From positions 744,001 through 808,000 of the forward strand of contig JAJEKV010000212.1 in the NCBI GenBank assembly GCA_021234155.1: a stretch of DNA of 64,000 nt, read 5' to 3'. The translations under genes were made by a program, and so were the position numbers. The stretch is from Isoetes taiwanensis. Taxonomy: Eukaryota; Streptophyta; Lycopodiopsida; Isoetales; Isoetaceae. Position 1 is the first letter of the stretch. Each line of letters opens with the position of its first letter. Shown one piece after another: positions 34,948 to 47,196 of the stretch. The notes beneath the pieces are model-generated. The model searched no databases. It saw nothing but the letters and a program-made list of their open reading frames with translations, and was not told the DNA's origin.

Positions 34948-37760
34948 TTATATTTCATTGTCTCCATTCTTTCTTCTTCTTTTCTTTGCAACCTTTGCAC
35001 TGCTTTCAGTTTGTGATTTTGAGTCAACTGCATCTTGTGCCAAGATGGTAGTGTTTTGTGGCAAGCTGTCCATGATGTGATCATGCACATCTTCATCAAG
35101 CTCATACTGGTTATTTTCCATGTGATGCATGACAAAGTTCACTGCAGTAACTAAATGACTGTAAACACTACATTCAGGATCATGCTCCAACAACTCGTAT
35201 CTGCAGCCTCCAATGAACTTGTAGTACTTTCCTGTTACAACAACTTCATTCCTACCAAACTTCTGCCCCCAAGGATCCTTGTATGCTTTCTCAATGACAT
35301 GTTTAACCTGTGTGCATTTCAGAATATAAAAATCTACCTTTTCTTTTGTTGTTAGGCTCGGCATTGATCGGGCAAAGTTATCTCCAATTGCAATTATATC
35401 CACTTCCATTCGGGATCTCCCCTCATAAACAGGACCATCAGCAGCTTCATCTTTATATTCCTTTGGTCTTAGCTCGAAAAAATCCATGTGCCTATTCTCT
35501 CCCCTCGCTTGGACACTTGCCATACTTACCAAGCCAAACAATTGTGGCGTAAAACAAGAATAATTCATGTGTGCAACTTGAGTAGGGTCTCGCACTTTGA
35601 ATAGGCCCGATAGCATGGAAATGACTTGATCCAACTAGAGTTGCACAATCATAACTCTCACCTCCCGGCCAACTTCATCAATTCCTATTTCCCAAAACCC
35701 GCAATTTCACAAACATAGAACATTCAAACAAAATATGAAATGATATAAAAAGGGTTTTGAGAAAATACCTAAATCTGGTCCTTCCCTTCAATTGTGGAAT
35801 GTTCTTGAAATGTCTCGCACAAAAACAACTACATCATGTGCATTTTCTCAATGGTGTTGAATTCCTCTTTAACATTTCATGAGTTAGTGCCCTCTTAATG
35901 ATGACTCCAAAGACCATCATGTTCAATTGCCTCAAGAAAAATGACCGATCATGCATAAATAATACAACAATAAAAGAACAAAACATTTCAGAATACCTTT
36001 TCCATGGTATGAAGCAAAATAATTCCAATTTATTGGAATGCTGGAGTTTTGGTAGTACCTACCAAGGAAATAAAATGGCCTTGCACCTTTAAACTGATGA
36101 GAGCATCCATCAGACCACATAATATGCTGCTATATTTGATACCGTGCCCGCTAAAAATTTGCATGTTTGAGCAAGCAGTGTTGCACAAATAAGATGTCAT
36201 GTTCCCTATCATCCGAGATGTAGAAATGTGTCTCTTTGATAATTCTTCTTTCATTCTCATCTAAATGAGGATCATCTAATTTTGCTGCATGTCTGTATGT
36301 AATGTGTACCAAAATTGTGTAATCGATCATTCTCCAATGAAGACTTTGAATTTCTTTTGTTGATCTTGAAGGTATAATTCTCAGAAAGTCGATTACTAAA
36401 ACAATTGAATCCTTTGAAACGCTGCCAAACAATCCCTAAATTGTTTGGCCCGCCACCCCCTCATAGTTGTGTGGAATGAACCCATTCAAGACCGCCTTTG
36501 CATTCTCAAATATCTCAAGAACACTTGTTGATTTGTAAAACCAATTTGGTTATCGGGTTTTAGAAACCTTATAACCTCCCCTTATCATCGCTCTTCCACA
36601 TGCTCATAGACCTACAACAAGAACAACAAAGAATCACAACCAGCACTAGACAACCTAAATAGACAATCCTCACCTTGTCATATGCCTTCTAGTCAACTTG
36701 ATACCCTCTCACAGATGTCTTTTCCTTTGGACATATTGGTAACTTGCTTGGCCCACACTTTTTGCATTTTAAAGTCAAACAATCATGTGCATGCCATTCA
36801 TCGATTCATCTGCAGCAACATACTAGTGACCTCCAAAGCTCACTAGTTGAAGCATAGGTGCACTTTCTTGACATGCATGTTGGTCCAGGCCCACGCACCT
36901 CACAAGTGCACTTGCAACCAACACCATGTATTTTTTCATCATGTCCGACTTTGTTAATTGCAACTCTTACAAAGTCCGCTTTCATATGATACACACAAAG
37001 CAAAGACGCCTCTATCCTTAACCTTCCTAACATAGGAGGTTTCAATGCATGGAATAGTGAAAAAGAGACCTCAAACTTTGGATATTCACTTCTTGAAATG
37101 TTGGTAGAAAGTGATTTTGCAAGACATGCAACCAACAATTAGCATTAGACATTTTGAAAACAAATTCAAAGAATAAAGAATAAAATACAACCAATAAATA
37201 TTCTAACCCGAGTCTCTTCTAAGAAGTGTAGTGGATGCATAATTTTCTTCCCTTTAGATAATCTCGATCTTTAAAACATGTTTCTTGAAGGAGACACTCT
37301 AGTGTTGTTCCTCCAAAAGTCAACTATGAATTTTCTTTCATCATAAGAAAGTTTGTCAATTTTTGTGCTTTTCTTGAACATGGACCATGGGCCATCATTA
37401 TGTTTCAAGCCTAACCTTCTATTAACCGCGAATCAGAACAATTTTCCTGCTTAGATTCATTTGTTTGGCAAAAGCACATTTGTTAGTATCAAGACTAATC
37501 AAGTAAAAGACATTGCAAAGACTTCGCTCTCCAAGTATCGGTGGTTTTCGAAAGTACTTATGTGCTTCAAAAGAATCCCCCGATTTTTAACAATCATTTC
37601 CATTGTTTTCACTTCTTTGTGCATGGAACACCAAGTTCTGGCACCCACTTGGCAGCACCACTTAGGATTTCTTTTCTGTCAGCAGGTTTAGCTTTTTCAA
37701 AAATTTGATTCAATACTTTCCCTACTTCTTTGGACAGTTTCTTTTTTTTTTTTTTCCTTG
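34948..37760 (-). pseudogene. Large transposase-like protein, family copy 2
   Basis: Minus strand, N to C: a block with NQIFEKAKPADRKEI (about 37730); DKLSYDERKFIVDFWRNNTR and HPLHFLEETR (37350-37205); an intron at the same place as in copy 1; EYPKFEVSFSLFHALKPP and a Cys/His-rich part (LLCVYHMK, GVGCKCTCEV); the finger WHAHDCLTLKCKKCG with LPICPKE (36795-36715); then EIQSLHW, YTILVHITYRH, IIKETHFYISDDREHD and FVQHCL (36350-36165). Next is MWSDGCSHQFKGARPFYFLG (36120-36065), then YHGKG before a donor at 35996. A 228-codon open frame (35634-34948) holds DFYILKCTQ, DPWGQKFGRNEVVVTGKYYK and a basic tail KKRRRK. The two Asp-bearing blocks fit a DDE-type RNase H fold, by inference. It is the best preserved of the three copies but still frame-broken. 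Confidence 0.65.
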
Positions 37761-37948
37761 AGGTAAGTAAACCTTTTTTTCCAGATCATCGCATCACTTC
37801 TTTTTTTCCTTTTTTTTTTCGCCTTTGAATCCTTCTTATCTCGCCAGCCTTTTTTTAGCATAACTTCCAATGAATGTTGGCAGACATGTTCTCACAACCT
37901 TCATTCAAGCAGAATCAAGATTCAACCAATTTAATCTTAATTACCAAG

Positions 37949-38030
37949 TGTGTAGAAAAATAAGTCAAGATAGTTATGTGCATGAAAAACAAGTCAAGAT
38001 AGTTATGTGTAGAAAAATAAGTCAGCATAG
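37949..38030. repeat. Short tandem repeats
   Basis: GTGTAGAAAAATAAGTCAAG and AAACAAGTCAAGATAGTTATGTG words repeat three times in the gap between the divergent transposase-like copies 2 and 3. Confidence 0.8.
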
Positions 38031-38599
38031 GTGTTACCTGAATTGTTTGAAGCATCCGGTCTTCCAAGATCTGATGCAAACAAGTCCGAAGTGGAAATAT
38101 TCTTAAATGTAGTCAAGCAAGATAGAATACATATGTAAAAGTCAAAGCATATTTGAGGAAACAAACCTTCTTGTTCTAAACAAAACTAATCCATGGTAGG
38201 CTCAAGAACATCTTCATCAAAACATTTGAAGGCATGAAACTGACAAGAAGCATTTGGCAGCTCCCCAAAAATCATACTAAGATCTCAGAATTATCGACAT
38301 GACCTTCCAAATAATCAGATTCTCGCGATCAAATAAATTGAAAGTTAAATTTCATCTTTCAGCACTGTGGTGCAAAATCGTAATTGGGTAGCAGAAATCA
38401 CCGTCCGGACGCCGCTACAAGTGCTTAAAATCGGTGTGTTTTAAACACGACGGCGTGATTGAAGTATTGACATGTATAGGTGCCTGGGTCAAATGACAAG
38501 CCGAGAGAATCATGAACATGTTTGGTGCCGAAACATGAATGCACAGAGGCCCCGGGCCATATTCCCGGATGGCTAACCCATCTTGAATTCAAGCAAAAT

Positions 38600-41360
38600 G
38601 GAGGGACTAATTGTTTCCAAGAATTGCCCGAACCGAATTCAACAATTTGCCCTCAACACCCAAGAATACACGTAAACCGATAGATGAAACCCACCTCTCC
38701 CCCGCTCAATTTGGCTGCAGAGCCATTGATGCAGCAAGGAAGAGAGATCGAGGCGAGATTATATGCAAAGAAGGTAGCAATGAAGAAGAATTCCCCTTCT
38801 AAAGATTCGGCCTTCAAAGACTTAATAAGAAATTGAGACCGAAAGTGACCCATAGAATCAAGAGAAATTTCAGGAGAAATTTATGAAGTATTCAACCAAA
38901 TCAGTACAAATGTTGATGACAATGACAAAGGCCGCGATCCTTGATGCCTTCTTTGGAGGGCAAGGGATTTACCAATTGCTTCTATAAAGAAATCTAAGCA
39001 AAGGTTACTATGGCCGAAAGCAAATGGTGAAGAATTTGAAGGAAACAATGCAAGAACATAAGTTTGAGAGGAATTATGACATGCTTCAGGCAAGGAAGTC
39101 CACCCCGATAATGGCAAAGAAGAAAGTACAAATGGTGTCAAGCCATTGAATCAAGCTGCAGGGCCGATTGCTCAAAGATCCCCAAAAAAACAATTTCAAA
39201 TGCTTTTCAAAGAAGGGTGCAAGCTAACAAAGGGAAGGACCTTGGTCAATGTTCGAGGAGGAGGAAGCGGATGGATAGCATGTTAGATCACAATAGAGAA
39301 GTCGGCTATCAAGTTCGGACGTAAAATACAAGAGTTTTTCCATACAAGAAAGACGGAGGAAGTATGTATCGTGAGACAGGAATAAAAGATGGAACATCCA
39401 ATTCACCTTCTTGAAGTCAGCCAAGTAAGTATTCATCCTATATTGTAGTGTTCATTATATGTAGCATTTATTTGGCATTCACACGATTTCCCGCAGCTTG
39501 CAATTCTACCTCGTGTTTAGAGAGGAGAATCCTCATATCAAAATTGCATTGCGCAGACTTTTGAGAGGTTGAAACCTAGTTTTGTAAGGAGGGATGCGTG
39601 GAGAGGCATACATGCTGTTGCATTTACCACTTGAAATTTGAATACATCATGCAAGGATTGAACAGCCGAGAAAATCGGGTGGAGTTCATGACAATTGCAA
39701 CCGCCATCGCGGAGATTTGTGGCCCCCCGCCCGTAATGTGCAGCCAAGGAGCATACAATCAAGTGTACCGTTGATTTATGGAGACAAGTGGTCTGCAAAG
39801 AAAGGTGATGATGAGGAGTGGTTTGATCATAACCGCTTTGATGTTGGCGCGGTAAAAAATGTGGGTTGGATAGAATTAGAAAAATGTCCACAGTGAAATG
39901 GATGGCACCTGTTCAAGATTTAGTTAATTGGAAGACATTTGAAAAGCAACCTCGTGGACCGTGACAGAGAATTCGTGGATCCAAGAAAGGCTTTGAGGTA
40001 CAAACCCATGCTTTGAGATTAGTACGTATGACGTAAGTCCCAAAGAATTTCAAGAGGAAGTGAAGAAGGTAATATCAGATTTTGTTCCACACAATTACAT
40101 AGCACATTGGCAGCAATCAGCTTTAAAAAAGGTGTGTCATCATTTCCGTAAGATACACTTGTATCTCAAGTATTGACTTTGCGTAAAAAATTACAAAGAT
40201 CAAGATCCGCACGAGCCCCGCCAATGACCGCATGCAGCACCAAGTTTCTATACTTGTTCACATAACATATAGGCATGACAAAAGTGCCGATATTCCCTGC
40301 TCGCAAGCGCAAGAGTAAGAAGACTGCTGCCCAAAGAAGAGAAAAAAAAGAATGTAAGGTTGGAGCAGATCGTGAATAGACTCAACAACGGTAGGAAGAT
40401 CATAAAAGAGACTCACTTTTACATTTCGATGATAAAGTGCATGACTCATTATTTGTGGAACACCGCCACGTAGCATGTTGCATGGCTTAAGGAACGTGAA
40501 ATAGAGTATGAGAAGCATTGGTTTTGAGTGATGGTCGCCATCACAATTCAAGTCAGAAAACCTTTTTTCTTAGGCGTGTACTTCACAATCAATGACAAGG
40601 AAATAGTGTGGAACTACTTTGCCACCGCCATGGTAAAGGTGAACATGATGGTGCGTGTGTCAAGTATCAAAAGGTCGCTAAGTAAGGAACAACTCAAACC
40701 CAATGGTGTAAAAGGCATGCTAAAGATATTGTAAAATTCTCGCGGTACATATTTCAGCAGCACTACCGATGAAAAGAGATGAGATCAAAAAGATATTTTG
40801 GGAAATTGAACCCGGCCGTTGTGGCAAACATGGAAGAATATGAAATTGAAAACACTCAAAGGCACAAAGAAGATTCACAGATCGACACACCGCCATAGAC
40901 TAGACCAAACAAGCTTGCTCATAGATGCCCTGGGCCATGTTTCTTTCGCTTTTGCATGGATCATAATTGGGACTCGTGATCAATACGTAGATTTGGAAAG
41001 TGGGAGGTAACCTCACTTAAAACCAGGAGTTGAGAAGAAAAAGGAGACTCTTGAACAAGCCAATGAATGGATCAAGAATTTGGTAGAGGTAGGTGACAAT
41101 TTTGCGTTGAATGCCGAGGTAGACAATTCAGAGGGTGTGGACTTCTACATCCTCAAGTGCACGTAACCAAAAATGCACACTTGAAGATTCATACAAAGAT
41201 GGATGGGGGCAAAAATTTGGAGTGCATGAGGTTATCTTAAGTGGATTGTATAAACAATTCATGGGTAATTTCAAGTATATGTTGCTCACTAAACAACCCA
41301 AGCCTCCGCGGTAACAGCCATGTGGTAAGATATCCTAAAATTGATATGGAAAAAATAGAA
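38600..41360 (+). pseudogene. Large transposase-like protein, family copy 3
   Basis: Most decayed copy. Landmarks in order: a Lys/Arg-rich N-terminal part; NTRVFPYKKD near 39310; HLLEVSQ before a donor (GTAAGT, about 39425); acceptor TTTCCCGCAG near 39497; then QFYLVFREENPHIKI. At 40050-40190 come EEVKKVISDFVPHNYIAHWQ and, by frame change, TLVSSIDFAENYKDQDPH, which match copy 1 DTIVSILDFAENY. A block for IIKETHFYIS-type sequence lies near 40400, HGKGEHDGA near 40640, and VDFYILKCT near 41145, followed by KDGWGQKFGVHEVILSG. It lies head to head with copy 2, about 850 bp apart. Intron position and block order agree with copies 1 and 2. Confidence 0.55.
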
Positions 41361-42165
41361 GGCATGCATACATGTACGTAATTTCACAGAGACCCATGAA
41401 AAAAATTATGGCATGCCTCCCAATAACAATGTAATTCTTTGACACTTAACCAAATTGATGGCATTCTTTTCAAGTGATTTGTTGTTCCAGCACCTAAGCA
41501 CGTAAGCACACATTTGTATATATATTAATAATAGTGAGGATGCACAAGGGTGGTGTGCATGGACACGTATTTTGAAATGAAGATTGAATTGTTGTTTAAG
41601 AATGTACATTTGTGACATTGGAATAACATTCAATTATTTATTTTGATACCATCATTATCCCAACATTCTTGGCAAAATTATATTGTAAAGGCATTTCCTC
41701 GATGTGACATGTCAATTCCAATGGTCGCATCGAATTATTTAAGCCCGGTTACTTAATTAATTGTTCTCGGGCGCTGTGTGAGGGTTTTTCGTGATAATCG
41801 ACGCCTAAGCATAGGATTTAAGCACTAGGCCCCTAATCATGGGATTTCAGCTCTTCTTACGCCCACGCTACCGCTTTAAGCCGGTAGGATCCGCTTTCCA
41901 TTAAGCCTCACGCCCATTTATTTGCAATGGCCTCGTGATGCAATTTAAAACCAAGCACCGCAGAGTATGTGCTTAAACAAGTGCCAAGATGCTGATGTCG
42001 CCCAAGAATACAAGGGGCCTACTTCTTCGAGTTTGGTTCGTTTTATTCAAGAATGCATAATCAAGATCGAGAGGAAGAAGAAGGTATTATCTTGTTTTGC
42101 ATTTTTTGTTTTGTTTTTCTTTTTTCTAACATTCTTGTTTACGTAAGGGAGCGGTGAAGTGGGGG
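41361..42165. other. Intergenic, no gene seen
   Basis: No domain-bearing ORF. Possibly the diverged tail of transposase-like copy 3. Confidence 0.4.
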
Positions 42166-42172
42166 TGAAGTG

Positions 42173-42203
<31 letters not shown>

Positions 42204-42536
42204 TGGAAGAAGAAGAGGAATCAAGAAGAAGAAGAAGACAATTCCGAGGAAGACAATTCGAGGAGGAAGAGGAAGATGGAGAGGAAGAGGAAGAGGCGAT
42301 GAAGAAGAAGAAAACCACCGCCGAGTCAAGTATGAAGAGCTACCCCACTAAGAGGCGAGGGAGGAGGTGGAATTGAGGAGAATGTGTGGAGGAGCCGTAA
42401 AGCCCTTGAAGACACCCCCAAGACACCCCGTTCAAAGACACCCCCGCTCAAAGACACCCCTGCTCAAATACACCCCCAAGACCCACCCCTGATCAAAGAC
42501 ACCCCCGAATCGAAGACACCTACTGAAGGCCTTTTT
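42166..42536 (+). repeat. GAA/GAG-rich tract and AAGACACCCC repeats
   Basis: Bases 42166-42310 are nearly pure purine, read as Glu or Lys/Arg runs. Bases 42405-42525 hold about nine imperfect AAGACACCCCC-type units, which translate as Lys-Asp-Thr-Pro repeats. It could be the acidic/low-complexity tail of a protein, but a gene is not supported. Confidence 0.7.
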
Positions 42537-42711
42537 GTAGAAAAAATTTTGTTAATATACAAAAATTTTTGTCTCTCACAATTTTCTATATCGTCTCATC
42601 TACTTTTTTCAAAGATCACATTTTTTTTTTTCTATTGAGTAAAGAATGAATTCATTTGATGTTCTTACTTCTATTATCCATGCAGGTGGCAAAACATTGA
42701 ATTCTTGTACA

Positions 42712-43105
42712 GTCCATATTCTGCTTGAATGTAACAGTGCTCTGGCTCAAACACTAAGCACTTTAATTAGTTTCAGCAGTGCTTGTGAGTAAGCACTGGA
42801 ATGCAAGAGCACACATGCAATAAACAGCTATCTGTAAACAGTTATATAGCATAACAGTAAGCACTGCAAACAGTACAGAACATATATGTTTTCATCTATG
42901 AAATGTTATTTTTGTCTATCTATCAAATTTATGAAGTTCGAATTCCTCATGCGGTCCATTCGATTACGCTTTGAGTGTAACAAAGGTTTCTAGCTCTTTC
43001 ATTAGTTTCAAACACTAAGCACTTTAATCACTTTCAGCAGTGCCAGTGAGTAAGCACTGGAACACACGAGCACTTATGCAATAAACAGCTACCTTTAAAC
43101 AGTTT
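42712..43105. repeat. Direct duplication of about 155 bp, offset 242 bp
   Basis: Units at 42712-42870 and 42954-43105 share AAACACTAAGCACTTTAAT, TTTCAGCAGTGC, GTGAGTAAGCACTGGAA and TGCAATAAACAGCTA. The sequence is non-coding. Confidence 0.85.
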
Positions 43106-43579
43106 TATGGCTTAGCAATAAGACCGCGACCTTACCCGCATGACGGTAAGCACATGATGACATTAAGCAACTACATAAAATTATATCATCCTTTACCAAG
43201 ACAATAAGCAAAAGATCGCCATTAAGACTCAAACCATAGCACTTGCAGCAATTTTTTTTTTAAGCACTTGATAAGTTTTAAGCATCCCTTTCAGTCAGCA
43301 TTGAAGTATATATAAACAATATAGCAAAACTTATAGACAAGTCCGCATTGAACTACATAAACAATATAGCAATAACATTCTTAAATTAAGATAAAGATGG
43401 TACATGAAAAGTGTAGGATTCCTTGGCCTAAATAAATGACAAACACGCCAATAATCATGGAGAATGACAAGCGCCATCACCATAAACCTTCTCCAATTCC
43501 TTCTTCACAAACCGCAGAACCGCAGAATCGCTTTTCCGTAAAAGTCTTTCCAAGCATAGCTTCATAATCTTTCTATCCT

Positions 43580-44211
43580 GCCTTAGGCCAAGGCTTGTAT
43601 CTATGTGTATTCTTCACCAGTGACTTCATTTCTTCCTCGGTCTTGGCCTGCAGAGATTTCTTCTATCTTTGGGGTGAGTAATGGAAGCACTTCATCATGG
43701 ACATCCATCTTGAATGCAGTACCCAGCAGAAATTTCCGTGGACCGCTAAGGTAAGACTTGTACAATGAATCATCAAGAAGCAAAGTCTTACCCGAGAATC
43801 TTGGGTATGACTCATATATTTTCCCAAGTGGCTTCATCATGATTGGACGACCCAGTTTGTTAGGGTGGTGAAAACCGGTCCGCACATACACATTTTTCTG
43901 TCCCCATACAAATTCAAATCTGTCCCTCAAAATGGACATAGTACTTCATAAAGACATCTTCCACATTGAAGAGTTGCATTGATGACCATATACCAACACG
44001 ACACTTCAGTAACAAAGTCTTCAAGAAGAACAACGCTTCGGTCCGAATATCACTTTCTTTTCGCTAGTGTATGTCATTGTCAATCCCGCTTCTAAGCGTA
44101 TGTGTTCATTTGCACCAAATGTTTTTTACCAACACACCATTTAAATCCAAGACAATGAGTTTATCTTTGTTCGGCAAATCAATATTTAGTACGTTGGAAC
44201 ATCCACAATAC
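43580..44211 (-). pseudogene. NIF/FCP1-like (HAD) phosphatase relic
   Basis: An acceptor (GTTGTGTAG) precedes an exon at 44211. It reads VLNIDLPNKDK, then KLIVLDLNGVLVKN, the HAD motif I block in the DLNG form known from plant NIF-like proteins. Downstream, 43939-43601 gives FEFVWGQKNVYVRTGFHHPN, PIMMKPLGKIYESYP and TLLLDDSLYKSYL, the motif III Asp-Asp. Proteins of this family are Mg-dependent Ser/Thr phosphatases related to RNA polymerase II CTD phosphatases. Motif I has Asn in place of the second Asp of DxDGT, as in other plant members, so activity is uncertain. The frame shifts between the motif I and motif III blocks and again near the end. No upstream exon was recognised. Confidence 0.7.
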
Positions 44212-45150
44212 CTACACAACAGGAATTACTACATGAATAAATAGATGAAGATGAAAATGAAAAATGGGTTGAATGTGGAAACCTTTCTCGTATCAAAAAG
44301 CAGGATTCTCGACCTAACAGAATGAAATGGTAATCCCTACGGTGAATGCAACAAAAGAAAATCAATAATATTCAATGTTTTAATCAACACTAAGTTGTGG
44401 ACTTGCCCAACAATGCCCATACCCCTTTCCGGGGTTATTAATGGCGTAAATCACTTGTTGAAGATCGGGCTCACCAACCTTGAGGGGCGATTCGCATTTT
44501 CTTGTAACACACTTCGATATGTGTGGTGTCATGATTGAGATCGCTTCGCATCTTTTGCATAGCTACTTCTTGTTCTCTTTCTTGTAGCCCGAACAACTAC
44601 TTTGCTATCCTCCGGCTTTTACCCCTCTTTGTTCTTACGCCCTTTCCTTTTTCGCAAATATTCAGCCAAGTTGCCCTCATCCGATGGAATTACTCCCTCA
44701 ACTTCCTTAGGTGCTTCAAAGTGTGTACAATCGGTTCTGTTGTTTTTCCACAACCGGTGTTGTGTTTATAGCTTCTTCTATAGCTTCTTGGACTTCTTTG
44801 GTGGTGGTGGTGGTTCTCATTGTTGCAATCAAATCACCACAATTGATGCACTTCTATAGGACTTTTGCGGTGTTGTGCATCTTCAAATGGCACCATTGTC
44901 CTTCTTTGAACCCTCAACGGTGAGACCTCCCAATTGCGGGACGGATTAACACATCCTTTTTGGTGTACTATTTGAAGCACTCCGCAACATGGCCAAAACC
45001 TAGCTCGTCAAATACACCCTCTGGCACCTTTCCAGGGCAACCATGAATACATTGTCCTCCTCTCAACAATGAACAACAAGCTATATGATACTCATGTTGG
45101 CAATTCAGTGCTAAACTTAACCTGTAAGCTTTAGTGAATTCCAGACCACA
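44212..45150. other. No supported gene (possible intron/flank of the phosphatase relic)
   Basis: Plus-strand ORFs at 44535-44923 look like antisense shadows. On the minus strand short coding-like pieces occur but no domain was recognised. Confidence 0.35.
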
Positions 45151-45192
45151 TGCTTAACATGTATAAAATGAATCTTCCACTAGCAACTTATC

Positions 45193-46130
45193 TCAGATAA
45201 TAGTAGAGATGCTAAATGTTGCGGTGAGTATCCATTTTCGCTTCCACAAATTGTTTATGTAGAAATGCAGGAGTCTCTGTCCTTCTTCGAGAACTTTTAA
45301 CTCCTCCTCAAGTTTGAGTTTACGTTTGACCTGCTCATTAACAGATGTAGGGTTCATTGCTTTTTGTACCTTGTTCCTGTGCCAAGTTTCCATCTGGACA
45401 GTCTGCTCCAAATCTTTAATTTCGCCTCCAACTCACATGTTGGATTAAGCTTGAACTCCTCCCCGCTTTGTAGCCAAATCATTTGTGGCATGTCTTAAAC
45501 CGTTTTCAGCCTCTTCCAACATCATTTTACGAATTCGGAGGCCTTCTCATTGCCTTTCAGCTCACTTCCTCTTTGCTTCCAGTTCTTTGTGATAAGTAAA
45601 ACTGATTTTCCAATCTCCCTGTTTTGCATTCTCTAAGGTTTTATGTTTTCATCACATGCGCGACCTCATTTGATCCGTTTGCCACCTTTGGCTTTGCCTT
45701 CATTTCAGTTTTCCTAACATGTGCTACAACATCGCCTGTTTTTTACTTGTCTATTGTTGTGGTATCTTTGACATTGCACAAATGCAGCCAGTTTACTTTG
45801 TGTTCCTCGGTGCAAGTATTGATCTAGTGCAATTTTCAAACGCAAAAGCAAGGGCGGTTGCTTTCTTACTTCTTTGTTGTGACAATTCTTGTAGATTTTT
45901 ACAGAGTGTTTCCAACTTCTCTTGAAGATGCTCCTTTGCACAGTGCCATTTTATCTTTCCCTTGTTCAACTTCTTTGTCCAAACAGAATCCCAATCTCGA
46001 TCCCGTGACATTATTTTCCAACCAAGCTTCTTCCTCGTGGGGCTTCACCCCCGTTGCATCTGACCTCGATGGTGTGAAAATCATCCGCTCCATGCCTCCA
46101 TCGTCAACAAGTGAAACACCGATCTGAGTT
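45193..46130 (-). pseudogene. Coiled-coil protein relic, possibly taxilin-like
   Basis: Minus-strand pieces in order are CAKEHLQEKLETLCKNLQEL, SQQRSKKATALAF, then FENCTRSILAP (46000-45800). A charged helix region with MLEEAENGLRHATNDLATKR (about 45520) follows, then EQTVQMETWHRNKVQKAM with EQVKRKLKLEEELKVLEE (45411-45280). The KLETLC-x-x-LQ word and the following helix resemble the core of taxilins, syntaxin-binding coiled-coil proteins. Coiled coils attract false matches, so the name is tentative. Several frame breaks occur. Confidence 0.4.
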
Positions 46131-46824
46131 TTCGCGCCCGGGGAAAAGGAGGGAGAAGGGCGTGGCCGGGCTTCGACGTCATGAAGTTTCAGCAGACTTA
46201 AAGTGCTTAAACGCCAGCCAAAAGTTGTACCCCACTAGCGATTTTACACCCACCACAACAGCACAGTCCTTTCCATGTGCTGAATTGGGTTCGGATTCCC
46301 TCACTAAATTTGAGGATTGTTTATACCGCGGTAAGGAAGTATTTGCCTTGGTTTGTGGTACTTTGTTCTCGAGAAAAATTCTTTGAGAATGTTGAACAAA
46401 CAATTGGAAAAGTGCTTTGATTGCTCTACAAATTGCAAGTGCGGGAGGAATAGAGGCTCCCTCGCATCAAACTTGCATGAATTCTTTGCTAATGAAGCTA
46501 GGAAAGCTTTTTTCCACGGAAACCATAGCTTTCTGCTCCAAGCAAGAAACACAATTACGCATCAAAGAAATGTTAATTCCGGCCAATTTCCATTTCGAAA
46601 GCAACCTACCCTTCCAGGATCACTGAGTTGGCTTCAATCAAGGTCCTTGATTGATCTTGAAGGCCAACGAATTCTCCCGCTCCCCGGAATAGCTATGGCG
46701 GGTGACGGGCGAGAAGAGTGACGTTTTTGGTGAAGGGTTGAAGAAGGCCGAACAGCACTTCAACAGCACTAGTGTCGCGACATGTTTTTTTGAACATGTC
46801 AAATGAAAATACACCCCAATGGGG
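46131..46824. other. No supported gene
   Basis: Overlapping ORFs on both strands without domain or repeat support. Confidence 0.35.
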
Positions 46825-47100
46825 CTGGCCTTGATCTTGCTGCACTATGTAGAAAGGAAGGAGAAGTGCTGGCCTTGATCTTGCTGCACTATGTAGAAAG
46901 GAAGGAGAAGTGCTTGGACTTGTGGCCAAATACAATTTGGATATGCCATAGTACAGACTATATCTATTATTTCTTCAACCACAAGGGTGCCCAATTTACA
47001 ACATGTTTACAGCACAAATAATATTATTGGATATACAATTTTTGCTGCACTATGTAGAAAGGAAGGAGAAGTGCTGGCCCAACCTAGCAAGCAATTCTTG
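46825..47100 (+). repeat. 44 bp tandem duplication and a third displaced copy
   Basis: The 44 bp unit CTGGCCTTGATCTTGCTGCA... occurs at 46825-46868 and 46869-46912. A third, partly trimmed copy lies near 47041-47076. The sequence after the second unit (TTGGACTTGTGGCCAAATAC) is also repeated at about 47103. Confidence 0.9.
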
Positions 47101-47194
47101 CTTGGACTTGTGGCCAAATACAATTTCGAAGTTAATGGGTCTTTGTAAACATGTTGTAAATTGGGCACCCTTGTGGTTGAAGAAATAATAGATA
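46961..47194. repeat. Perfect 51 bp inverted repeat around 132 bp
   Basis: Arm 46961-47011 (starting TATCTATTATTTCTTCAACC) is the exact reverse complement of 47144-47194. The spacer contains the third copy of the 44 bp unit. It looks like a young fold-back rearrangement or a short element. Confidence 0.95.
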
Positions 47195-47196
47195 TA

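Noticed and set aside
39435-39460. TCCTATATTGTAGTG as another Helitron 5' end
   Set aside because: It lies in the intron of transposase-like copy 3, lacks the shared subterminal GC-rich block, and no 3' end pairs with it.
42126-42376. Glu-rich and Leu/Pro-rich ORFs on opposite strands
   Set aside because: Both are translations of one purine-rich low-complexity tract.
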